The notes under the pieces were generated by a model, which saw nothing but the letters and a program-made list of their open reading frames with translations, was not told where the DNA came from and made no database searches. Shown piece after piece: positions 6,825 through 13,779 of a DNA stretch of 15,864 nucleotides (position 1 is the first letter of the stretch; each line of letters opens with the position of its first letter). The DNA is taken from positions 1 through 15,864 of the forward strand of contig CAZESH010000070.1 of assembly GCA_964514665.1 (NCBI GenBank), written 5' to 3'. Both the position numbers and the translations under genes were made by a program. This DNA is from CAZESH01 sp964514665 (GTDB taxonomy: Bacteria > Bacillota > Bacilli > Paenibacillales > KCTC-25726).

Positions 6825-7175
6825 ATGGACAATTTGATGGCAGCCAAAAGCCAACTTGATACCCGCGAACTGCTGCTTCTAGATTCGGAAGTGAAAAATC
6901 GCGGCAAATCAATGCTGGTCGCTTATATTCTGTGGTACTTTCTCGGTTTTCTGGGGGCACATCGGTTTTACATTGGAAAAAAAGGCAGTGCTATCACCCA
7001 ACTGATTCTGACCATCACGATTGTCGGTTTGATCGTGAATGCGGTATGGTGGATTGTCGACGCATTTTTACTGCACGGCTACATTAAGGAAAAAAACCAG
7101 CAGGTTGAAGAGGAAGTATTGAATCGGCTTTTGACAGACAGACAGCAGCAGCCGCCTCATCCGAGCGAGTTGTAA
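6825..7175 (+). CDS. TM2 domain-containing membrane protein (first copy)
   Basis: This small membrane protein of 116 residues carries one TM2 domain: two helices joined by a short turn. After a hydrophilic N-terminal stretch come KSMLVAYILWYFLGFLGAHR, the hallmark GAHRFYIGK-type turn, and the second helix ending in WWIVDAFLLHG. The C-terminal tail is charged and probably cytoplasmic. The function of bacterial TM2 proteins is generally unknown. I start at ATG 6825 because AAGGA lies 8 bases upstream; the in-frame ATG at 6816 directly abuts that ribosome binding site and is unlikely. It shares a transcript with the next gene, which begins one base after its stop codon and encodes a diverged copy of the same design. 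Confidence 0.85.
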   Translation: MDNLMAAKSQLDTRELLLLDSEVKNRGKSMLVAYILWYFLGFLGAHRFYIGKKGSAITQLILTITIVGLIVNAVWWIVDAFLLHGYIKEKNQQVEEEVLNRLLTDRQQQPPHPSEL

Positions 7176-7176
7176 A

Positions 7177-7602
7177 ATGGACGGTCTTCATAAGAGCAAC
7201 CTCACTACCAATGAGCTGTTGATTTTGCAATCGGAGCTCAGGCATGTGGAAAAATCGCTCGGTTTGGCTTACTTGATGCTGCTGGGCGGCCACCTTGGAC
7301 TTCATCGTTTTTATTTGAAGCGGTTTGCAACCGGCGCCATCCAGCTGGCGCTCTTCATCATCGCAGCTCTGGGATATTTGGCAACCATTGTGTTTAGCGC
7401 AGACTTTGAAACGTTTTCTCCTTTACTGCTCATATTCGCCATTTTGTTCTTCGCGATTCCCGGCCTCGCCTTGTTCATTTGGATCATTGTCGATCTGTTT
7501 CTGCTCGGCGGCATGGTCCGCGAATGGAACGAACAGGCGGAACAGCGGATCATTGCGAAAATCGTCGCGATACGTGAAAATAAGCCCTCGCTCGAGCAAT
7601 GA
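7177..7602 (+). CDS. TM2 domain-containing membrane protein (second copy)
   Basis: This 141-residue paralogue is of the upstream TM2 protein. Both open with a similar soluble stretch (TNELLILQSEL here, TRELLLLDSEV there), followed by a TM2 core: LGLAYLMLLGGHLGLHRFYL, a helix, then IWIIVDLFLLGGMV. Here the turn is GLHRFYLKR and about 25 extra hydrophobic residues (about 63-100, LATIVFSADFETFSPLLLIF) are inserted between the TM2 helices, giving probably three or four membrane passes. The start is one base after the previous stop, with no clear Shine-Dalgarno, so expression probably depends on coupling to the first copy. The two proteins may form a hetero-oligomer; this is inference from adjacency only. 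Confidence 0.82.
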   Translation: MDGLHKSNLTTNELLILQSELRHVEKSLGLAYLMLLGGHLGLHRFYLKRFATGAIQLALFIIAALGYLATIVFSADFETFSPLLLIFAILFFAIPGLALFIWIIVDLFLLGGMVREWNEQAEQRIIAKIVAIRENKPSLEQ

Positions 7603-7723
7603 GAAAACCACTACCCGAGGCTTCCCAAAGATGAGCGACCGCGTTTAGAGCCTGGTATTATCGCCAAATAGAAATCCATTGGGACTAAGTAATGTTCAAA
7701 CTTATAAATTCTATTGTGGTAAA

Positions 7724-7764
7724 AAAGCGGTTCAAAATCCTGCCGGATTTGAACCGCTTTTGTG
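7724..7764. terminator. Bidirectional terminator, TM2 pair and phosphodiesterase operon
   Basis: AAAGCGGTTCAAAATCC (7724-7740) pairs with GGATTTGAACCGCTTT (7745-7760) with one bulged A. On the minus strand it is followed by a run of T (complement of the A-run at 7721-7726), ending the long glp/ugp operon; on the plus strand TTTTGTGCTTTT follows. Confidence 0.85.
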
Positions 7765-7793
7765 CTTTTCGTCACGGAAAAATGCTTCATTGC

Positions 7794-8531
7794 TTAAATC
7801 GCCAGCCGCTTCACAGCAGATATCATGCGGTCCGGATGGTTCGTGGTGATTTGCAGTTCCGGATGAAGCTTCATCACCTGTTCGATGTGCTGCGGGTCAT
7901 CAACAGTCCAGGCGATAAGAGAGTACCCATCCCCGATCATTCCCTCGATAAATTGCGCCGTCAGGTAAGGATAAGCCATGGAAAGATAGCTGGCCCCTGC
8001 ATGTTGCAGCTGTTCCCGCAAAAGCGCGGGCATGCCGTATACAATCAGCCCCGTCTTGACCTCTCCGGCTGCCAAACGGCTCACTGTGCGAATCGCTTCG
8101 TGATTAAATGATGTGATGACAGCCTCATTTTCCACCCCGTACTTGCGCACAAGTCCGAGCACCTGCTGTTCCAGCCCCGGGTACATGCCGCCGCCTTTTT
8201 TTAATTCAATGTTCAAGCGCCGCTTCCCTTTTACCTCCTGCAGCACCTGTTCCAGCGAAGGAATGCTTTCGCCGCTGTACGCAGGGTCGAACCATCCGCC
8301 GGCATCCAATACCGACAGTTGTTCGAACGTATGGTCCATGACCGCGCCGCTGCCGTTTGTCGTACGGTTCAGCGTGTAGTCGTGAATCACGACGGGTACG
8401 CCGTCCTTGGACAGCTGCACATCCAGTTCAATCGCTTGAATGCCTGGTTCGTTCAAGGCCAGACGAATGGCGGCCAAGGTATTTTCAGGTGCTTTCCCCG
8501 ACCAGCCGCGATGCGCCATGCATAGGTTCAT
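7794..8531 (-). CDS. ugpQ: Cytoplasmic glycerophosphodiester phosphodiesterase
   Basis: This 245-residue enzyme hydrolyses glycerophosphodiesters (glycerophosphocholine, glycerophosphoethanolamine and similar) to sn-glycerol-3-phosphate and an alcohol. The GDPD TIM-barrel signatures are complete: AHRGWSGKAPENT with H7 and E16, IELDVQLSKDG with metal ligands E35 and D37, VVIHD with H50, and LNIELKKG. No signal peptide is present, so it acts inside the cell, like E. coli UgpQ and unlike secreted GlpQ. GGAGG is 7 bases before the ATG. It is the last gene of the glpP-ugpCAEB operon, 80 bases after ugpB, which makes physiological sense: the transporter imports intact diesters and this enzyme releases G3P, the signal for GlpP. 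The symbol is assigned by context and similarity of design. Confidence 0.93.
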   Translation of the reverse strand: MNLCMAHRGWSGKAPENTLAAIRLALNEPGIQAIELDVQLSKDGVPVVIHDYTLNRTTNGSGAVMDHTFEQLSVLDAGGWFDPAYSGESIPSLEQVLQEVKGKRRLNIELKKGGGMYPGLEQQVLGLVRKYGVENEAVITSFNHEAIRTVSRLAAGEVKTGLIVYGMPALLREQLQHAGASYLSMAYPYLTAQFIEGMIGDGYSLIAWTVDDPQHIEQVMKLHPELQITTNHPDRMISAVKRLAI

Positions 8532-8563
8532 GACGTTTCCTCCTTTTGGTTATGCATGATTAA

Positions 8564-8585
8564 GAGGGAGATTTGCGCCTCCCTC
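8564..8585 (-). other. Intercistronic hairpin between ugpB and ugpQ
   Basis: On the minus strand GAGGGAG and CTCCCTC form a 7-bp perfect stem with an 8-base loop. The downstream sequence (TTAATC) has no T-run, so mRNA processing or protection of ugpB mRNA, or weak attenuation of ugpQ, is more likely than full termination. Confidence 0.5.
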
Positions 8586-8611
8586 CATGAGTTGCTTCAG
8601 GTTATCGCTTA

Positions 8612-9949
8612 TTATTTCTTCAGCAGCTTGTCGCCTTTTTCCGTGGCCGCTTTCAATGCTTCTTCCACTGTGGCTTGTCCAAGCACGGCCCGCTGCGCTT
8701 CGGTCATGATGACTTCCTGCAGCTCCTTGTAGCCGGGAACCATCGGACGGGGATTGCCGTACTGCAGCTGATCGACCGCCACTTTAAAGTTCGGGTCTTT
8801 CTCGTAAGCCGTTTTCATTTCCTGCGAGGCCACAGCTTCTTTGGTAACCGGCATATAACCGGTTTCCAGCGACCATTTGATCGTTTGCGGCGTATCGGTC
8901 ATCCATTTGACAAATTTCCAGGCCGCTTTCTTCTTTTCTGCCGACGACTTGGCAAGAATTACAAGATTGGTGCCGCCGGTCGGTACTCCGTAGCTTTTGT
9001 TAGCCGGCAGGAAAGCTGCGCCGACATCGAATTTGGCATTGTCCTTCAAACCCTTCAAATCTCCCGTGGAGGTAAAAATCATCCCTACCTGTTGATTGAG
9101 AAAATCCTGTTTGGCAACATCCCACGCATTATATTTTTCTCCGGGAGGGTTTTTCATGATGCCCTCTTTAAGCATTTTCACCCAAAAATCCAGCGGCGCT
9201 TTTCCGGCTTCGTTGTCGAGCGTCAAATGCTTGCCGTCATCGCTCAGAATCTTGCCGCCGCTTTCGAATACAAGCGCTTCATAGAACCAGATATCAATCG
9301 GGGTGGAGAAGCCGTACACGATCGTTTTGCCGCCTTCCCGCTTCGTCAGCGCTTTGGCAAACTGCTCCAACTCATCCCAGCTCTTCGGACCGTTCGGATC
9401 GAGATTGGCTTTTTTCAGCATATCGCGGTTGATGTAGAGGAGCGGGGTGGAACGATTGAAAGGAATGGCATACAGCTTGTTGTCCCAGTAGGAGTTTCCC
9501 AGCAATCCTTTGATATATTTATCTTCGAGCCCATTGGCGTACGGGCCCAGATCCTCCAATGCTTTGGCGTTGGCAAAGGCGCCGATGGAAGCAATCTCGA
9601 CCATCGTTACATCCGGTTGGTTGCCGGCGGCAACGGCAGCCAGCACTTTCGCATGGTTTTGGTAATAATCGCCTTGATAAGCCGCTTTCACGGAAATTTC
9701 CGGATGCGTCTGGTTAAACTGTTTGACAAGCGAATCGATGACTGCTCCGTTATGTCCGCTGAGCGAATACCAAAAATTGATTTCCTCGGGCTTCTTGTCC
9801 GCAGCGGCCGGTGCGGCCTTCTCCGCGGTTTCCGACTTTTTCTCCGTCTGATTCGGTGTGTTGTCAGCCAGCTGTTTGCTGGAACAGCCCGTGAACACAA
9901 GCGACATGGCGAGCAGCATTAAAGTTAAAGATGACTTCCAGTTTTTCAC
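8612..9949 (-). CDS. ugpB: ABC transporter substrate-binding lipoprotein (UgpB-like)
   Basis: This 445-residue extracytoplasmic solute-binding protein is of the cluster that includes UgpB and MalE (SBP family 1). The N terminus is a lipoprotein signal peptide, with a hydrophobic core and the lipobox FTGC giving the acylated Cys at residue 22, followed by an acidic/alanine-rich linker. The mature part has the typical opening EINFWYSLSGHNGAVIDSLV, then YKGDYY-like and GNQPDVTMVEIA segments, and KKKAAWKFVKWMTD near the end. Translation starts at GTG (9949) with GGGAGG 8 bases upstream. It lies 74 bases after ugpE, with a hairpin in the gap. The substrate is inferred as glycerol-3-phosphate or glycerophosphodiesters from the neighbouring glpP and phosphodiesterase genes; the sequence alone would allow a sugar. 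Confidence 0.9.
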   Translation of the reverse strand: MKNWKSSLTLMLLAMSLVFTGCSSKQLADNTPNQTEKKSETAEKAAPAAADKKPEEINFWYSLSGHNGAVIDSLVKQFNQTHPEISVKAAYQGDYYQNHAKVLAAVAAGNQPDVTMVEIASIGAFANAKALEDLGPYANGLEDKYIKGLLGNSYWDNKLYAIPFNRSTPLLYINRDMLKKANLDPNGPKSWDELEQFAKALTKREGGKTIVYGFSTPIDIWFYEALVFESGGKILSDDGKHLTLDNEAGKAPLDFWVKMLKEGIMKNPPGEKYNAWDVAKQDFLNQQVGMIFTSTGDLKGLKDNAKFDVGAAFLPANKSYGVPTGGTNLVILAKSSAEKKKAAWKFVKWMTDTPQTIKWSLETGYMPVTKEAVASQEMKTAYEKDPNFKVAVDQLQYGNPRPMVPGYKELQEVIMTEAQRAVLGQATVEEALKAATEKGDKLLKK

Positions 9950-9976
9950 TATTGGTTCCTCCCATTTTTTATAAAT

Positions 9977-9999
9977 GTTAACGGAGCTTCTCCATTAAC
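9977..9999 (-). other. Intercistronic hairpin upstream of ugpB
   Basis: In the minus-strand RNA GUUAAUGGAG (9999-9990) pairs with CUCCGUUAAC (9986-9977) over 10 bp including one G-U pair, with loop AAG. The DNA on the plus strand would have a C-A mismatch here, so the fold is specific to the operon transcript. No U-run follows. A stability or processing element before the highly needed binding protein is likely. Confidence 0.5.
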
Positions 10000-10023
10000 T
10001 GCGCAACTGCGTGCGGATACCAT

Positions 10024-10872
10024 CTATTTGCTTTGATATACAAAAGCCTGGATAATTTGCCGCTGGGCAAAAAAGAATACGATCAGGATGGGAACGACCA
10101 GAATCATATTGCCGGCCATAATTACGTTCCAATCCTTGCCTCCTTCCGCCGCCTTCAGCATGGCGATTCCGATCGGCAGCGTACGCGCCGAGTCGCTGTT
10201 GGTCATGATCAGCGGCCAAAAATAATCGTTCCAATGGTAGATGAAGCTGAACAGTCCGAAGGTCACCATCACGGGAACGGCCATCGGCACCATCACCCTC
10301 CACATGATTTTCCATTCCGGGGCGTTGTCCAGACGCGCCGCTTCCATCACTTCATCGGAAACCTGCATAAATGCCTGACGCAGCAGGAAAATGCCGAAAG
10401 CGCTGGCGCCGTAAGGCAAGATTAGAGCCCACAGAGAATTGACTAATCCCCATTTGCTCATTTCCACATAAATCGGCAGAAAAATGATCTGCGGCGGTAT
10501 CATCAAAGCGATCAAGCTTAACCCGAACAATAGATTCCTTCCCTTGAACTGATAGCGGGCGAACGCGAAAGCGGCGGGAACCGCCGTCAGCATTTGCAGA
10601 ATCAAGATGCCGAAGGAAACGATCAGGCTGTTGCGAAAATAGGTCAAAAACGGTCCTGAATGCCAAGCTTTGGAAAAGTTCCCGAATTCCCAAATTTCAG
10701 GAAGAAAGGTCGGAGGAAAACGGAAAATCTCCGGAAGCGTCTTAAAGGAAGTCAGCACCATCCATAAAAAGGGAAACACGAAAATCAGCGAAATCAAGCC
10801 AAGCAGCAGCCACTCCAGCGCTTTTAAAGGATAGGCATAAAATCGGGACAAGCTCCTCTCCCCTTTCTTCAA
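10024..10872 (-). CDS. ugpE: ABC transporter permease (UgpE/MalG-like)
   Basis: This inner-membrane permease has 282 residues and six expected helices, and forms the translocation pore together with UgpA. The EAA loop that docks on the ATPase is seen as EVMEAARLDNAPEWKIMWRV (the usual Gly/Asp-Gly is replaced by Asn-Ala), followed by VPMAVP. The C terminus FFAQRQIIQAFVYQSK is close to the family's typical RYFVQGLTAGAVKG-type end. The longest reading starts with TTG at 10872, overlapping the ugpA stop by 4 bases. However, GAAAGGGGAG lies inside this reading about 6 bases before a second TTG at 10851, which would give 275 residues and may be the actual start. The gene is followed by ugpB. Confidence 0.92.
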   Translation of the reverse strand: MKKGERSLSRFYAYPLKALEWLLLGLISLIFVFPFLWMVLTSFKTLPEIFRFPPTFLPEIWEFGNFSKAWHSGPFLTYFRNSLIVSFGILILQMLTAVPAAFAFARYQFKGRNLLFGLSLIALMIPPQIIFLPIYVEMSKWGLVNSLWALILPYGASAFGIFLLRQAFMQVSDEVMEAARLDNAPEWKIMWRVMVPMAVPVMVTFGLFSFIYHWNDYFWPLIMTNSDSARTLPIGIAMLKAAEGGKDWNVIMAGNMILVVPILIVFFFAQRQIIQAFVYQSK

Positions 10873-11810
10873 CGATAATGAATCCGTTTGGACATGATCA
10901 GAAAATGCAGCGCCGTGAGGATGCCCACAAGCAGCAGCAAAATGACGGAAGCTGCAGAGGATATCCCGCCGTTATAAAAGTCCATCCCCTGCTCATAAAT
11001 GTAAAACACCAGCATGTTGGTGCTGTTGACGGGCCCGCCTTGGGTCATGATGTAGATCGTGTCAAACACTTGAAACGAGGAGATCGTGCTGATCACCAGC
11101 AGAAAAAAAATCGTCGGCGAAAGCATCGGGATCGTAATCTTGAACAGCGTCCTCCATGCCGGTGAACGGTCGAGGGCCGATGCCTCGTAAAGCTCCTTCG
11201 GAATGCTCTGCAAACCTGCGATAAACACAAGCGTGTTATATCCGATAACCTTCCAAACGCTGACCAGGATCAGTGAAGGCAGGGCGCTGTCGGTGGCCGT
11301 CAGCCAGGTATACGGAGGAAATCCGAGTGTTTCCAGCAAAGCGTTCAACAATCCGTACTGAGGATCCATTACCCACAGCCACAGCATGGAAACCGAGACG
11401 AGCGAAATAATGTGGGGGCTGAAGACAGCGCCTTGGGCAACGGCAAAAATTCTTGATTTTTTATTCATCCACAGCGCCGCAAAAAAGGCGATGACGACAC
11501 TCAACACCACAGTAAAAAAAGTATATACGACCGTATTCCCGAGCACCTGCCGAAAATCGGAATCGGTCAGCAGCGTCTTGAAATTATCCAGTCCGACTCC
11601 ATCCATTTCCGATAAATTAAGCAAAGACCAATCCTGAAAGCTCAAATAAACCATATAGACGATCGGATAAAAGAAAAATACGCTGAGAAATGCCATAGCC
11701 GGGGCGACATATCCGTATGGCCGCATGTATTCCAGCCACTGTCCGGCTTTCGCCAGAAAAGGCTGCGTCTTCGCATACTCCGACTTGAGGGCAATCGCTT
11801 CCTTCTGCAT
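10869..11810 (-). CDS. ugpA: ABC transporter permease (UgpA/MalF-like)
   Basis: This 313-residue membrane permease is the partner of UgpE. It has six likely membrane helices starting with MAFLSVFFFYPIVYMVYLSF (about 38-57), and the EAA loop reads ELYEASALDRSPAWRTLFKI followed by TIPMLSP. The region WSLLNLSEMDGVGLDNFKTL after helix 1 is usual for the MalF/UgpA group. Two starts fit: GTG at 11813 and ATG at 11810, both served by AGGAGG inside the end of ugpC. I chose the ATG, which overlaps the ugpC stop as TGATG, a typical coupling junction. The 3' end overlaps ugpE. Confidence 0.93.
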   Translation of the reverse strand: MQKEAIALKSEYAKTQPFLAKAGQWLEYMRPYGYVAPAMAFLSVFFFYPIVYMVYLSFQDWSLLNLSEMDGVGLDNFKTLLTDSDFRQVLGNTVVYTFFTVVLSVVIAFFAALWMNKKSRIFAVAQGAVFSPHIISLVSVSMLWLWVMDPQYGLLNALLETLGFPPYTWLTATDSALPSLILVSVWKVIGYNTLVFIAGLQSIPKELYEASALDRSPAWRTLFKITIPMLSPTIFFLLVISTISSFQVFDTIYIMTQGGPVNSTNMLVFYIYEQGMDFYNGGISSAASVILLLLVGILTALHFLIMSKRIHYR

Positions 11811-12877
11811 CACACAATGCCTCCTGCGGCTGCACGTACCTTTAGCGGAGGTTCGGCTTTTCGAAGCCTTGCTCCCGATTCGCGATCAAATACATAAAGG
11901 TCCTTTGCCGCTACGCGGAGGCTCACCTCTGCGTTTTCTTCATGCATATTCTCGGGATCGATCTTGGCAATGATCGTTCCTTTCTGTGTTTGAATGTAGT
12001 ACAGAATCTCGGAACCAAGAATTTCCCGGGAAACAATCCTGCCGTTCAGCATCCATTCGCCCTCGCGCCCCGTCTGCATGCCTGAACCGGGACTGAGTTG
12101 CACTTTTTCCGGACGAAAGCCGATGATCGGCTCGTCCGCCTCGCCGTTATCCACCATGTTCATCGGCGGGGAACCGATGAATTGCGCGACAAAGCGATTA
12201 TCGGGATTGTTGTAAAGCTCCATCGGAGAGGCTACCTGCTGAATGCTGCCTTCATTCATGACAACGATTTGGTCACCCATCGTCATCGCTTCAATTTGAT
12301 CATGGGTCACGTAAATGAACGTCGTGCCCAACTGCTTATGTAAACTCGTCAATTCCACACGCATCTGATTGCGCAGCTTGGCGTCCAAATTGGACAGCGG
12401 CTCGTCCATCAGGAATACCTGCGGCTTTTTCACCATGGCACGGGCCAACGCAACCCTTTGCCGCTGACCGCCAGACAGCTGGGAGGGCTTGCGGTTAAGG
12501 AATTCCTGCAAGCCGACCACTCCTGCAATCTCGTTTACCAGCGCTTTGCACTGCTTTGCGGGAATCCCCCGGTTGCGCAAACCGAAAGCGATATTTTCAT
12601 ACACATTCATCGTTGGATACAGCGCATAATTTTGGAAAACCATGGCCAAATCCCGCTTTCCCGGCGGCACGTCATTGACCTTTTGATCACCGATCCAGAT
12701 TTCCCCTTCTGTTACCTTTTCAAGTCCGGCAATCATCCGAAGCGTGGTCGATTTTCCACAGCCCGAAGGGCCGACCAGCACCGTGAAGGACCCATCGGGT
12801 ATCGTCAGCTCCAGATCACGGACCACTGCTTGGCTGTTGAAGGATTTGCCCACCTTCTTGAAAGTCACTTTTGCCAT
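11810..12877 (-). CDS. ugpC: ABC transporter ATP-binding protein (UgpC/MalK-like)
   Basis: This 355-residue ATPase powers the UgpAE permease. The nucleotide-binding domain shows Walker A GPSGCGKST (36-44), the Q-loop Gln at 82, signature LSGGQ (134-138), Walker B VFLMDEP (E159), the D-loop SNLDAK and the H-loop YVTHD (H192). The C-terminal part (about 240-355) is the OB/TOBE regulatory domain of the CUT1/MalK class, with the FRPEKVQL element. The frame is open at TTG 12883; I chose ATG 12877 because MAKVTF is the normal beginning of this family, with AAGGG 11 bases upstream. ATPases of this class can be shared between several sugar transporters, but here it sits in a complete set and overlaps ugpA. 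It begins 65 bases after glpP with no terminator between. Confidence 0.95.
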   Translation of the reverse strand: MAKVTFKKVGKSFNSQAVVRDLELTIPDGSFTVLVGPSGCGKSTTLRMIAGLEKVTEGEIWIGDQKVNDVPPGKRDLAMVFQNYALYPTMNVYENIAFGLRNRGIPAKQCKALVNEIAGVVGLQEFLNRKPSQLSGGQRQRVALARAMVKKPQVFLMDEPLSNLDAKLRNQMRVELTSLHKQLGTTFIYVTHDQIEAMTMGDQIVVMNEGSIQQVASPMELYNNPDNRFVAQFIGSPPMNMVDNGEADEPIIGFRPEKVQLSPGSGMQTGREGEWMLNGRIVSREILGSEILYYIQTQKGTIIAKIDPENMHEENAEVSLRVAAKDLYVFDRESGARLRKAEPPLKVRAAAGGIV

Positions 12878-12942
12878 TCGCAATCACACCCTTTCACACT
12901 GTTTCGGCTGTCCCCCGATTCATGCAAGGCCTCACCGGACTC

Positions 12943-13509
12943 TTATGCCCAAAGATTGCGGTTACCGATCGAAACGGCTATCGCTCCGTTCTCCACGGCA
13001 CTGTTCATCTGATCCCTGCTGGCGATCAGTCCCCCGGCAATAATCGGACACCCGACTTCTTTTTTGTAAACTTGGATAAACTCCGGCAGCAGTGCCGGCA
13101 TGAGCTCCACCGCATCCGGACCCGCTTCCTGCACCGAGAGAATACCCGACCCAATCGATTCGCTGTCGATCAGAAATACCCGCTGAATCGCCAGCAAGTC
13201 CAGCTTTTTGGCAATTTTGATCAAACTGTTTTTAGTCGTTACGATCCCATCAGGCTTGACGTATTGCGCCAAAAATGTGATTCCTTCCCGGTCGCAGCTG
13301 ATTCCGCCGATTCTTTCCATATGGATAAAAACCGGGATGCCGCGCATTTTGAACAGGTCGACATACTGCTTGATGACCCCGATGTTGCCGATCGATAAAA
13401 CGGCTGCACCAATTTGCGACCCAAGGGCTTTGTCCATTGATTTGAAATTTTTAACGGAAGCGATTATCCGGTAGTGCTCAAGCCGCTTGTAAAATTCATT
13501 CTGCTTCAT
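12943..13509 (-). CDS. glpP: Glycerol-3-phosphate-responsive antiterminator GlpP
   Basis: This 188-residue regulator is known in Bacillus to bind, with G3P, to mRNA leaders of glp genes and prevent premature termination. The protein has the GlpP layout: a TIM-barrel-like chain with YRIIASVKN (about 13-21), IGAAVLSIGNIG, PVFIHMERIGGI, VKPDGIVTTKN, FLIDSESI, DAVELMPALLPE and CPIIAGGLI near the end. These form the phosphate-binding loops, related to glycerol-phosphate-type barrels. Length matches the family (about 190). AAGGCGGTG lies a few bases before the ATG. It is the first gene of the operon encoding the G3P/diester transporter and diesterase, and its own leader contains an attenuator-like hairpin (13531-13593). 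A positive loop is inferred: imported diesters give G3P, and GlpP opens transcription. Confidence 0.94.
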   Translation of the reverse strand: MKQNEFYKRLEHYRIIASVKNFKSMDKALGSQIGAAVLSIGNIGVIKQYVDLFKMRGIPVFIHMERIGGISCDREGITFLAQYVKPDGIVTTKNSLIKIAKKLDLLAIQRVFLIDSESIGSGILSVQEAGPDAVELMPALLPEFIQVYKKEVGCPIIAGGLIASRDQMNSAVENGAIAVSIGNRNLWA

Positions 13510-13530
13510 TTAGCACCGCCTTCCGGTTGC

Positions 13531-13593
13531 AAAAAAACCTTAAGCAGAAGTCCATAAATATTTGCATATTTCGGCTTTTTCCGGCTAAGGTTT
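13531..13593 (-). promoter_or_regulatory. Leader terminator/attenuator of glpP operon
   Basis: On the minus strand AAACCTTA (13593-13586) pairs with TAAGGTTT (13542-13535), immediately followed by more T (seven in total, 13537-13531). The interior can form AAATAT-GCAA-ATATTT and a short CGG/CCG hairpin. It lies between the glpP promoter and its ribosome binding site, where it cannot end an upstream gene because the antiporter gene has its own terminator. Just upstream in the RNA, GGTT (13609-13606) can pair with AACC of the 5' arm, a possible antiterminator around GGAGATATGGAGA. This is the arrangement known for GlpP-controlled leaders. Confidence 0.6.
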
Positions 13594-13643
13594 CTCCATA
13601 TCTCCAACCCATGCTATTCACTTGTCCTAATCATCTTAGTGCT

Positions 13644-13675
13644 TGAATATTATTCACAGGTAAACTCCCTGTAAA
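13644..13675 (-). promoter_or_regulatory. Promoter of the glpP-ugpCAEB-ugpQ operon
   Basis: On the minus strand TTTACA (13675-13670) and TAATAT (13652-13647) are separated by 17 bases, placing transcription start near 13640 and giving a leader of about 130 bases. The -10 lies within a 13-base palindrome TGAATA-A-TATTCA (13644-13656), which could be an operator. Confidence 0.55.
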
Positions 13676-13706
13676 ATGGTTATAAAGTTTTTTACGACAC
13701 CAGGTC

Positions 13707-13753
13707 AAAAAGGCTGCCTGCTAGTCGGATAAATCCAAACTTGCAGGCAGCCT
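13707..13753 (-). terminator. Intrinsic terminator of the antiporter gene
   Basis: On the minus strand AGGCTGCCTGC (13753-13743) pairs perfectly with GCAGGCAGCCT (13721-13711), followed by TTTT. The 21-base loop holds a further GGAT/ATCC pair. It lies 27 bases after the antiporter stop. Confidence 0.88.
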
Positions 13754-13779
13754 GGCGAGGTGTATGAAAAAAACCAGCT

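Noticed and set aside
8675..9922. 415-residue plus-strand open frame opposite ugpB
   Set aside because: Its translation is rich in Phe/Arg/His without domain motifs and is exactly antisense to a well-formed binding protein.
13586..13610. GGAGATATGGAGA element as a CsrA site
   Set aside because: Two GGA motifs are present, but no csrA context or hairpin-loop presentation is visible; GlpP-type control explains the leader better.
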